Shown here piece by piece: positions 18,218 to 25,679 of a stretch of 64,000 bases of DNA. Origin of the DNA: Geothrix sp. PMB-07 (lineage in GTDB: Bacteria; Acidobacteriota; Holophagae; Holophagales; Holophagaceae). The position numbers were made by a program, and so were the translations under genes. Under the pieces are notes generated by a model. That model made no database searches and was not told the origin of the DNA. It worked only from the letters and a program-made list of their open reading frames with translations. The stretch spans positions 1,054,992 to 1,118,991 of the forward strand of contig NZ_CP132333.1 of NCBI RefSeq assembly GCF_030758935.1. Direction: 5' to 3'. Within the stretch, counting starts at the first letter, position 1. Every line of letters starts with the position of its first letter.

Positions 18218-20169
18218 GGGCGGCGGGTCGGCGGGAAGGTGAGGAGGAAGGCGGCTCCGCGGCGTCTTTCCAATTCCAGGGTGCCGCCAAGTTGATCTGT
18301 CAGGGCCTGCACCAGCTGGAACCCCAAACCGCCTTGGGCCAGATGCACGGATTCTGGCAGACCCTGGCCCGAATCGGCCACCCGGAGGGTGATCCAGCCT
18401 TTGGAATCCCGGTCGATCTCGATGTCCAGGCTGCCGCCTTCGCCCGGCGGGAAGGCGTGTTGGAGGGCATTGGCCACCAGTTCATTCAGGATCAGCCCCA
18501 GGGGCACGGGCGAGTCGGGGCCGATGTCGACCTCCGCCACCTTGACCTGCAGGTCGATGAGTGCCGGCACGCTGGCGTAGCTGCGCACCAGGCGCTCCGC
18601 GAGGGTGCGCACATAGCCGGGCAGATCAAGTTGGGAGAAATCCGGGGCATGTTTCAGCTTCTGGTGGATGAGGGCGATGGCCTGCACACGCTCCTGGGCT
18701 TCCTTCAGCGCCCGCTGGAGGGCGGGGTCCTCCGAGGTGGAGGATTGCAGACGCAGCAGGCTCGAGACCACCTGCAGGTTGTTCTTCACACGATGGTGGA
18801 TCTCCCGCAGGAGGATGTCCTTCTCCTTCAGCATCACCCGGAGGGCATTCTCCTCCGCGTGCTTGTGGGCATGGATGTCGAAGAGGAAACCCATGACCAG
18901 GCCCTTGCCCTTGGCCGGCTCCATGCCGCCGGCGGCGCGTACCCAGTGTTCGTGGCCCTCGGAATCCTGGAGCTTGAATTCGATCTGGTGAACCCCTCGG
19001 TTCCGGCTCACCTGAAGCAGAAACTTGAGGAAGGTCAGCTGGTCGTCGGGATGGATCACATCGGCCCAGAAGGGCTTCCGCTGCCATACCTCGGGAGCTC
19101 TGCCCAACAGGGATTCCACGGCCTGGCCCAGGTAGGTGCAGCGTCCCGATTCCAGGTCCATTTCCCAGGGGATGGCTCCGGTGGCATCCATGAGGTGATT
19201 CAGGTGCAGGCTGCGGCGGTCCCGCATACGGATGGCCTCGCGCTGGGCGTCCATGGCTGCGCCCAGGAAAAGGCCTGTGCCGAACAGAACGCAGAGGAAG
19301 GACTGGATCCCGAGTTGGGCATCGGCGGGAAGATCGCTGCGCAGGATCAGCATGGCCAATAGCACCGTAAGCAGTGGGAAGGCGAGGCTGGCGGCGCGCA
19401 GGCCACCCTGCACCACCACCCACGTCACAGGCAGGAACAGCAGGTATTTGAGGTGCAGGGTTCCTGGTTCGCTGAATCGCACCACCACGAAGGCGGCGAG
19501 GGCGAGGGAAGCCGCTTGCAGGAGAAGACGGCCCGGGTGGAGTTCGGCGCGGCGGGCAGGATGGCCGTGCCAGCCCAGGCGGAGGAACGGATGCGCCCAT
19601 AAGAGAAGGGCAGGGGTCAGCGTCAGCACACCGAGCGCATTGCTGAGGAAGACCATCCTGAGAATGTCGATGACCGGATGGCCCGGGAGCGCCCCTGCCG
19701 TGCGCAGAACGGCCAGGATGGGCACCGATGCGGCCAGGGGGCTGAGCATGGCCAGCAGCATGAAACCGGCCACATCCGGGATGCGCCGGAGGCGGGGTGA
19801 GAGCCGGGCTTTGCGGAAGGCCAGGACCGCCAGGGCATGGAAGCAGCCATAGAGCAGAGAGACTGCCGCAATGGCCCAGGTCGGCATGCCCATGGGCTGG
19901 AGCAGAAGCGCTGCAGGCAGGGGAGCGAGGGTGATGGTGGGCAGTGCCTTTGGCCCGTACAGGAGCAGCAGCGCCACGCTGAGCGCGGCTGGGTAGTAGC
20001 AGAGCGAAGAGGCATCGCGTGCGCGCAGGCTCGCGGTGGCCAACTGGAGCAGGAAGAAGGCCACCCAGGAACCGATGAGCACCGTTTTGGCGCTGAGCCG
20101 CCTGGCGTGGGGGCCCGCGGCGTCCACCGCGGTTCGGCCGGAGGTCTGTTGCAAAGGGAATCGACTCAC
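18214..20169 (-). CDS. membrane histidine kinase: MASE1-like sensor, PAS, HisKA_2
   Basis: About 651 residues from a GTG at 20169, five bases after the upstream stop, with TGAGG before it. The N-terminal ~310 residues are a multi-helix membrane region of MASE1 type. A PAS domain follows (about 320-435, FWADVIHPDDQ), then a HisKA_2 core with HHRVKNNLQ at about 458-466 and a HATPase (LILNELVANALQHAFP). HisKA_2 kinases often use REC partners without DNA binding; the next gene, overlapping by 4 bases, starts with such a receiver. A longer frame upstream would overlap the preceding gene and is rejected. Confidence 0.88.
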
Positions 20170-20173
20170 GGCC

Positions 20174-21049
20174 TCACCCCATGGCCTGAAGGGGGGCCGC
20201 CCCGGCGAGGGCGCGCAGATCAGGGCTCCCGGCAGGCAGGGCGAGCACGCGGAAATCCACAGGCCGGCCCAATGAGGCAAGATCCGCTTCCAATCCCTCG
20301 CGCATGGCCTCGGCCTGGCCGGGATCCGCCATCCACAGTCGAACCTTCAGTCCTGTGTGGCGCTGTTCCAATCCCAGGCGGATCTCTCCGAGGGCGCTGA
20401 AGGGAACACTGAGGAACACGCGATGGACCGGATCATCAGCCTGATTTCCGCGCTCGGCCTCTTGCTCGATCCAGATGCGCATGGGTTCGGCATTCGGCGC
20501 CCAGGGCAGGGGCAGCTCGAACCAGCCGGTGCCCTCCTTGGCCTGCAACTGGTGGAAGGTGGCCTCTGTGGGCGACGTGGCGGGATCGGCCAGACCCTTC
20601 ATGGCCTCCTTCATCCACGAGGACCAAGCCTCCGGCTGCTCCGCCACGGTCGCTCCGGCCTGGAGGAGGCTGCGCAGCAGGGTGCCCAGGGGCGACTGGT
20701 CTGTGGGTGCTTGAAGGCGCGCCAGCAACTGGGCCGCCTCGCCCTGGGCCAGGGGCGCCAGGAGCGCGGCCGTGGGCGGGGGGCTGGCCCGCATGACCTG
20801 TAGGCGCACCCCTGCGCCCTGGGGCAGAGGGACGCCTTTCAGGGCCAAGGCGGTGCCTTCCGGAAAGGGCAGGTGCCCCTGGGCCTGGAGCTGCTTGCCA
20901 TCCGCCAGGCGAAGCAGCATGCCGTCTGGCAGCAGGGCCTCGATGGTGGCTTCCAGCGTTTGTCCGAGCAAGGCATGGGCCAAGGTCGGGGCGGATGGCG
21001 TCGCCGAGGCCGGAATCCGCAGGGATCCGAGGATGGCGGGAGTCAGCAT
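20174..21049 (-). CDS. FliK C-terminal-like protein of unknown function
   Basis: A 291-residue protein without signal peptide or membrane helix. The region at about 205-275 (VFLSVPFSALGEIRLGLEQ ... KVRLWMADPGQAEAMREGL) has the pattern of the flagellar hook-length control (FliK) C-terminal domain. The first half is Ala/Leu/Pro-rich like FliK linkers but is far shorter than in FliK. Its start overlaps the cheB stop by one base, and a kinase gene follows after 4 bases. No other flagellar gene is in the window, so the assignment rests on this pattern alone. Confidence 0.5.
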   Translation of the reverse strand: MLTPAILGSLRIPASATPSAPTLAHALLGQTLEATIEALLPDGMLLRLADGKQLQAQGHLPFPEGTALALKGVPLPQGAGVRLQVMRASPPPTAALLAPLAQGEAAQLLARLQAPTDQSPLGTLLRSLLQAGATVAEQPEAWSSWMKEAMKGLADPATSPTEATFHQLQAKEGTGWFELPLPWAPNAEPMRIWIEQEAERGNQADDPVHRVFLSVPFSALGEIRLGLEQRHTGLKVRLWMADPGQAEAMREGLEADLASLGRPVDFRVLALPAGSPDLRALAGAAPLQAMG

Positions 21050-22146
21050 CAGATTTTGAAATGGCGGCGCAGGATGCCTGGGATCTCAGAAAGGGGGGCA
21101 ACGGCATCCACGCAACCGCGCTCCACCGCAGCCCTGGGCATGCCGTAGACCACGCAGGATTCTTCGGATTCGGCCAGGGTATGGGCCCCCTTGCGCTTCA
21201 ATTGCTCCATGCCCTTGGCACCATCGGCGCCCATGCCCGTGAGGATGCCCGCCAGCACCTGGCCCCGGTAGAGCTCCGCCACGCTGAGGAAGAGCACATC
21301 CACGCTGGGGCGGTGCAGGGAGGACACGGGCTCGGGGCTCAGTTCCAGGCAGCCCTTGGGGCCCCGGGCGCTGTAGGTCATGTGGATGCCGCCCGGAGCG
21401 ATGTAGACGGTGCCTGCCTTCAGGGGCTCACCCTGTTCGGCCTCTTTCACATGCACTTGGCAGAGGCCGTCCAGGCGGTCCGCGAAGGGCTTGGTGAAGG
21501 TGCTGGGCATGTGCTGGACGATGAGGCAGGGCACTGGAAGGCTGGCGGGCAGGGTGGGCAGGATGTCCTGCAGGGCCTTGGGCCCCCCGGTGGAGCTGCC
21601 GATGATGAGCAACTCGGCCTGGGGCGATGAGGCCACCCCTGCACCCGTGGGAGCTGCAGCCTTGGGGGTGGCGGGCCGCGCGGCTGGAGCTGCGGCCGGG
21701 GCCGGGGCAGAAGGCTGGGCCGACGCAGGCCGATGGAAGCGGGGGCTGGTGGCCAGGCGGCGCACCTTCTCCTGCAGGTCATGCTGGATCTGGAGGATGC
21801 TCAGGCTGGCGAAGCCGCTTTCCTTGGGAATGAAATCCAGGGCGCCCAGCGACAGCGCGTCCAGGGTGGCCTGGGCGCCTTCCTGGGTGAGGCTCGAGAC
21901 CATCAGGACCGGCATGGGATGGTCCGCCATGATCTTCTTCAGGCAGGTGAGACCGTCCATGCGCGGCATTTCGATGTCGAGGGTGACGATGTCGGGCTTG
22001 TGCTCGGCGATCTTCTCCAGGGCGTCAATGCCGTCCCGCGCCGTGGCGATCACCCGCAGGTCGGGTGCCTCCTCCAGCATTTTCTGGAGAGACTTCCGCA
22101 TGAAGGGGCTGTCATCCACCACCAGGATTCGGATCGTCGGAGTCAT
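21049..22146 (-). CDS. cheB: chemotaxis protein-glutamate methylesterase/glutamine deamidase
   Basis: A 365-residue CheB. Receiver domain at residues 5-125 with D57 (VTLDIEMPRMDG); an Ala/Pro-rich linker (about 140-175, longer than in E. coli); then the methylesterase with IIGSSTGGP (Ser), VQHMP (His) and TGMGADG (Asp). It removes methyl groups from chemoreceptor glutamates when phosphorylated. It sits between an HDOD gene (9 bases upstream) and a FliK-like gene (overlapping) rather than next to CheA/CheW, which are not in the window. Confidence 0.95.
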   Translation of the reverse strand: MTPTIRILVVDDSPFMRKSLQKMLEEAPDLRVIATARDGIDALEKIAEHKPDIVTLDIEMPRMDGLTCLKKIMADHPMPVLMVSSLTQEGAQATLDALSLGALDFIPKESGFASLSILQIQHDLQEKVRRLATSPRFHRPASAQPSAPAPAAAPAARPATPKAAAPTGAGVASSPQAELLIIGSSTGGPKALQDILPTLPASLPVPCLIVQHMPSTFTKPFADRLDGLCQVHVKEAEQGEPLKAGTVYIAPGGIHMTYSARGPKGCLELSPEPVSSLHRPSVDVLFLSVAELYRGQVLAGILTGMGADGAKGMEQLKRKGAHTLAESEESCVVYGMPRAAVERGCVDAVAPLSEIPGILRRHFKI

Positions 22147-22155
22147 GGTCGTACC

Positions 22156-23019
22156 TCAGGCCTGGAACGCCACTTCGACGAAGGCCAGGGCATGGTCCAC
22201 TTCATCGTCGATGGAGAAGGTGAGTCGTTCCACGTCCAGATCTTTTTGGAGCGCTCCGGCCATGACGGCTTTGAAGGCCGGCAAGTCGTCGAGGGAGATG
22301 AGCAGCCGCTCATCGGCGGGACCCATGGGGATGCGGGTGCGCACGAGCAGGTCGGACAAGTGGGTGAGGTTGGACAGGAAATCATCAGGCCTGGGATCGT
22401 GGTGGTCGCGGATCACGTCCACAATGACTTGGGGGAAAGACCACTCCGCAGCCAGCAAGGCGCCGGCCTCGGCGTGATCCATGCCGAGCAGGGCGCGCTC
22501 GGCATCGACGAAGTAGGTGCCATCGGCCACGGCCTGGAGCACCTCCGAATAGGCTTCGGGAAAGCAGGTGTCGAGGGCGATCTTGCCGATGTCATGCAGG
22601 AGGCCCGTAAGGAAGGCCGTTTCGGCTTGGCCGTGGCGGCGGGCCAGCACGCAGACTCCCTTGGCGGTTAGGCCCACGGCGACGCTGTGCTGCCAGAGTT
22701 TTACGGCATCGAGGTGGGTGCCGCCCTTGAGGGTGCGGATGACCGCGGCGCCGGTGCCGAGGTTGGCCACCGCATCGAAGCCCAGGCGCAGCACGGCCGT
22801 GCGGAGGTCCATGGCGGCGCCTTCGGTGGCATACAGGGCCGAGTTAGCCAGGCGGAGCAGGGTGGCGGAGAGGGAGGGATCCTTCGACAGGATGCCCAGA
22901 ACACGGTCCACGGTGCAGCGCTCGTCCTGCACAGCCTCGCCCAGAGCCACCACGGTCAAGGGCAGGCTCGGAAGGGTCTTGGCTTTCAGGCGCGAGGTGA
23001 ACTGCTCCCGGGTGATCAT
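22156..23019 (-). CDS. HDOD domain protein
   Basis: A 287-residue protein with one HDOD domain: LPSLPLTVVALGEAV, LLRLANSALY, LLHDIGKIALD and a DHHDPRP near residue 215. HDOD proteins are signal-transduction adaptors related to HD phosphohydrolases. The HD pair is present here, though most HDOD proteins show no enzyme activity. The ribosome binding site (CGGAG, 7 bases from the ATG) lies inside a tandem duplication of the preceding gene's end. It is paralogous to the next gene upstream. Confidence 0.85.
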   Translation of the reverse strand: MITREQFTSRLKAKTLPSLPLTVVALGEAVQDERCTVDRVLGILSKDPSLSATLLRLANSALYATEGAAMDLRTAVLRLGFDAVANLGTGAAVIRTLKGGTHLDAVKLWQHSVAVGLTAKGVCVLARRHGQAETAFLTGLLHDIGKIALDTCFPEAYSEVLQAVADGTYFVDAERALLGMDHAEAGALLAAEWSFPQVIVDVIRDHHDPRPDDFLSNLTHLSDLLVRTRIPMGPADERLLISLDDLPAFKAVMAGALQKDLDVERLTFSIDDEVDHALAFVEVAFQA

Positions 23020-23020
23020 G

Positions 23021-23056
23021 CTAGAACTCCGCGATCATCTAGAACTCCGCAATCAT
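23021..23056 (-). repeat. 18-bp tandem duplication carrying a stop codon and ribosome binding site
   Basis: CTAGAACTCCGCGATCAT (23021-23038) and CTAGAACTCCGCAATCAT (23039-23056) are adjacent copies differing at one base. Read on the minus strand, copy 2 encodes the last residues and stop of the upstream HDOD protein, while copy 1 repeats a Met-Ile-Ala-Glu-Phe-stop mini-frame and supplies the GGAG of the next gene. Confidence 0.85.
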
Positions 23057-23887
23057 GGTCTTGTCCTGCTCGATGGCGGCCCGGACACCCTCCTTGATAC
23101 CAGCCAAGGCTTCGGGGCCCAGCTGGAGGATTTCCATGGCTTGCATGGTGGCGCCTTCGAGGTGGTGCGGATCGCCAATGCCCACCTTCTCCTCCAGGGC
23201 CAGGTGGTTGGCCAGGGCCACGATGGCCGCCAGCTCCCGGTGGACTTCGGGGGCGTGGATGGGATCGTGGTGGAAGCGCACGGCGGCCTGGAGGCTGGGC
23301 GCCAGGTTCCACTGGCTGACCAGGGCCTCGCCCACCATGGCGTGGTCGAAGCCGAAGGTGTCGAGCTCCAGATCGAGGCAGATGCTGTTCTCGTTGTAGA
23401 CCGAGCGCAGCAGGGCGCCATAGCGTTCCGGGAACTTCACGCCCATGACGGATTTTCCGATGTCATGCAACAGGCCGCCAATGAAGGCCTCTTCGATGCG
23501 GGCGAAGCGCAGGCGCTTGGCGAAGGCGCGGCTGGCGATGGCCGACACCAGGGCGTGTTCCCAGATGAGCCGCTCCTGCAGGCCCACGGTGCCCCGGTGG
23601 TAGAGGTTCTTGGCGGAGCTGGCAATGACCACGCTCTTGATGGTGGAAAACCCGAGGGTCATGATCGCCTGGGTAAGGGTGGTCACTTCGCGCACCATGC
23701 CGAACATGGCGGAGTTCGAAATTTTCAGGATCTGGCTCGTGAGGGCCTGATCCATGGAGATGACTTTGCGGAGATCCTCGGCGTTGGCATCAGGATCGGC
23801 AGAAACCCTCAGCACCTGGGAGGCCACCTGCGGCAGGGGCGGCAGGTCTCCGAGATTGGCGATGAGCTCTTGGGGGGTGATCGGCAT
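23039..23887 (-). CDS. HDOD domain protein
   Basis: A 282-residue HDOD protein: LPPLPQVASQVLRV, ILKISNSAMFGM, LLHDIGKSVMG and FHHDPIHAPE. It has the same layout as the following HDOD gene, but clear sequence divergence shows the duplication is old. It lies 17 bases after cheR. HDOD proteins near che genes act in chemotaxis or biofilm control in other bacteria; the partner here is unknown. Its final codons are duplicated just after the stop. Confidence 0.85.
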   Translation of the reverse strand: MPITPQELIANLGDLPPLPQVASQVLRVSADPDANAEDLRKVISMDQALTSQILKISNSAMFGMVREVTTLTQAIMTLGFSTIKSVVIASSAKNLYHRGTVGLQERLIWEHALVSAIASRAFAKRLRFARIEEAFIGGLLHDIGKSVMGVKFPERYGALLRSVYNENSICLDLELDTFGFDHAMVGEALVSQWNLAPSLQAAVRFHHDPIHAPEVHRELAAIVALANHLALEEKVGIGDPHHLEGATMQAMEILQLGPEALAGIKEGVRAAIEQDKTMIAEF

Positions 23888-23904
23888 GTTCCGCTCCTGG
23901 TCCT

Positions 23905-24762
23905 CTAGGTCCGCTTCCTGTAGCCCATGGCTTTGCTGAAGTGCAGCAATTCAAAGCCGGTGTTGAAAGCATGAATGCTTTCGCTGTGTCCCACCAGCAG
24001 GTAGGCCTTGGGGTGAAGCTGGCCGTGGAATCCCTTGAGCACTTGGGACTTCACGTTTTCATCAAAGTAGATCAGGACGTTCCGGCAGAAGATGACATCA
24101 AAGGTTCCCAACTGGCGGTAGGAGGGATAGTCCACCAGGTTGAAGTGCTTCAGGCTGGTGAGCCGCTGCACCTCGGGTTTCACCTGGAAGAGGTCCTTGC
24201 CCAGGGGGATGAAGTGCCGCTGCAGCTGCTCCGGTGTGAGGTTGCGCAGGGTGTAGCTGTTGTAGACACCGTCCTGGGCCTGGGCCAGCACCTTCTCGCT
24301 GATGTCGGTCCCGAGGATTTCCACCGTGAACCCGCGGAGAACCGTGTCTTTCAGATCTTGGCAGATCATGGCCAGGGTGTAGGGCTCTTCGCCGCTGGAA
24401 CAGGCCGCGGACCAGATGCGCAGTCGGGTCTGGCCCCGCTCCCGGGCCTGCTTGGCGGCATCGGGCAGAACGATGTTCTGGAAGGCCTCGATTTGGGGCG
24501 GGTTGCGCCAGAAGCTGGTTTCGTTGGTGGTGATCTCCACGAAGAGCCGCTTCAGTTCCACTGGTCCCTGGCTGCCCTGGAGGAGGGACAGGTAGTCCGC
24601 ATAGCTTCGGAGCTTCAGTTCCGCGATGCGCTTGCTCAGCCGGTTCTCCAGGAAGTACTGCTTGGATTCGCTGAAGAAGATGCCGGACTTGGCATAGATG
24701 AAGTCCCGGAGGCTCCGGAACTCGGCGATCGTCATCTGTTGCTTAGCCTGGAGTGGATCCAT
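23905..24762 (-). CDS. cheR: chemotaxis protein-glutamate O-methyltransferase
   Basis: A 285-residue CheR: N-terminal helical domain (IAEFRSLRDFIYAKSGIFF), RLFVEITTNETSFWRNP, the SAM-binding IWSAACSSGEEPYTLAM, ILGTDISEKVLAQA, FDVIFCRNVLIYF and GHSESI near the end. It methylates receptor glutamates using S-adenosylmethionine. The ATG at 24762 has AAGGA 8 bases upstream; an in-frame TTG at 24792 is less likely. With the HDOD and cheB genes it forms the core of the signalling array. Confidence 0.95.
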   Translation of the reverse strand: MDPLQAKQQMTIAEFRSLRDFIYAKSGIFFSESKQYFLENRLSKRIAELKLRSYADYLSLLQGSQGPVELKRLFVEITTNETSFWRNPPQIEAFQNIVLPDAAKQARERGQTRLRIWSAACSSGEEPYTLAMICQDLKDTVLRGFTVEILGTDISEKVLAQAQDGVYNSYTLRNLTPEQLQRHFIPLGKDLFQVKPEVQRLTSLKHFNLVDYPSYRQLGTFDVIFCRNVLIYFDENVKSQVLKGFHGQLHPKAYLLVGHSESIHAFNTGFELLHFSKAMGYRKRT

Positions 24763-24819
24763 CGGGTCGTCCTTTTCCCGGGATCGGCTCAACTTTCCAA
24801 GGCTTGAGTTTCCGTCGAC

Positions 24820-25188
24820 TCAATCTTCCAGCACCACCACCGCCAGGGCCAGGTCCCCATCGTGGCTCACGCTGCCGTGCAGGAAGCGGATCTTCCTTGA
24901 AACCAGCAGCTCCGCCAGGGCGCCCACCGCCCAGAGGCGGCCATTCACGTAGCGGAGTTCCTTCCAGGACCACCCGTCCAGGCCCGTGCCCAGGGCCTTG
25001 CCGAAGGCCTCCCGCAGGGCCCAGCGCCCGGCCAGGCGCTCGGGCAGGCGCTCCCGATTGCCGCCCAGGAGGTAGGCTGCCTCCTCGGGGTGGAGGATCC
25101 GGCCCACGCATTTCTCGGCCCCGAAGCGCTCCACCAGGTGGCGCCAGCGGGAGGGAGGGCAGAGATCCGTTCCGAGTCCCTTGATCAT
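24820..25188 (-). CDS. acpS: holo-[acyl-carrier-protein] synthase
   Basis: A 122-residue phosphopantetheinyl transferase of AcpS type: IKGLGTDLCPPSRW at the start (metal-binding Asp in GTDL), ILHPEEAAYL, RWALREAFGKALG and the closing SVSHDGDLALAVVVLE. It moves 4'-phosphopantetheine from CoA to acyl carrier protein. AGGAG lies 6 bases before the ATG at 25188, which overlaps the stop of the GNAT gene. The longer frame upstream is a shadow of that gene. Confidence 0.9.
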   Translation of the reverse strand: MIKGLGTDLCPPSRWRHLVERFGAEKCVGRILHPEEAAYLLGGNRERLPERLAGRWALREAFGKALGTGLDGWSWKELRYVNGRLWAVGALAELLVSRKIRFLHGSVSHDGDLALAVVVLED

Positions 25189-25670
25189 GCGAGCTCCTGG
25201 GCGAACCAGTGGTCGCAGCCGCCATGTCCGGTGCGTCCCAGGGGCGCGCAAAGGGGTTTGAACCCCAGCTTTTTGTAGAGGCGGATGGCCTGATCCATGC
25301 CCGAGAGGGTTTCCAGATAGCAGGTGCGGTAGCCCAGGTCCTTCGCCACGGATAGGCAATGCCGCAGCATGGCCTCGCCCAGGCCCTGGCCCCGGGCTTC
25401 CCGGAGGAAATACATCTTCCGCAGTTCGCACACGCCAGGCTCGCCTCCCTCCAGGGCGGCCACGCCCGCTCCGCCCAGCACGCGGCCTTCTGGATTCACC
25501 ACCACGAAGTAGGCGGCCCCGGGCACCGAATAGGCGGCGTTCATGTGATCCACCTCGGGATCATGGATGGCGAAGCCCGGGCCATCGGCGCCAAACTCCG
25601 GCATGACTGTGCGGATGATGGCGGCCACGGCGGCATCGTCTTCGGGGCGGATGGGGCGGAAGCTGAGCAT
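25185..25670 (-). CDS. GNAT family N-acetyltransferase
   Basis: A 161-residue single-domain GNAT: FRPIRPEDDAAV at the start, acetyl-CoA-binding motif A REARGQGLGEAMLRHCL (about residues 91-107), then YLETLSGMDQAIRLYKKLGF. It uses acetyl-CoA to acetylate an amine; the substrate is unknown. It lies 9 bases downstream of hrpB and overlaps acpS by 4 bases, so it belongs to the same transcript. Confidence 0.88.
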   Translation of the reverse strand: MLSFRPIRPEDDAAVAAIIRTVMPEFGADGPGFAIHDPEVDHMNAAYSVPGAAYFVVVNPEGRVLGGAGVAALEGGEPGVCELRKMYFLREARGQGLGEAMLRHCLSVAKDLGYRTCYLETLSGMDQAIRLYKKLGFKPLCAPLGRTGHGGCDHWFAQELA

Positions 25671-25679
25671 GCCGCCAGC

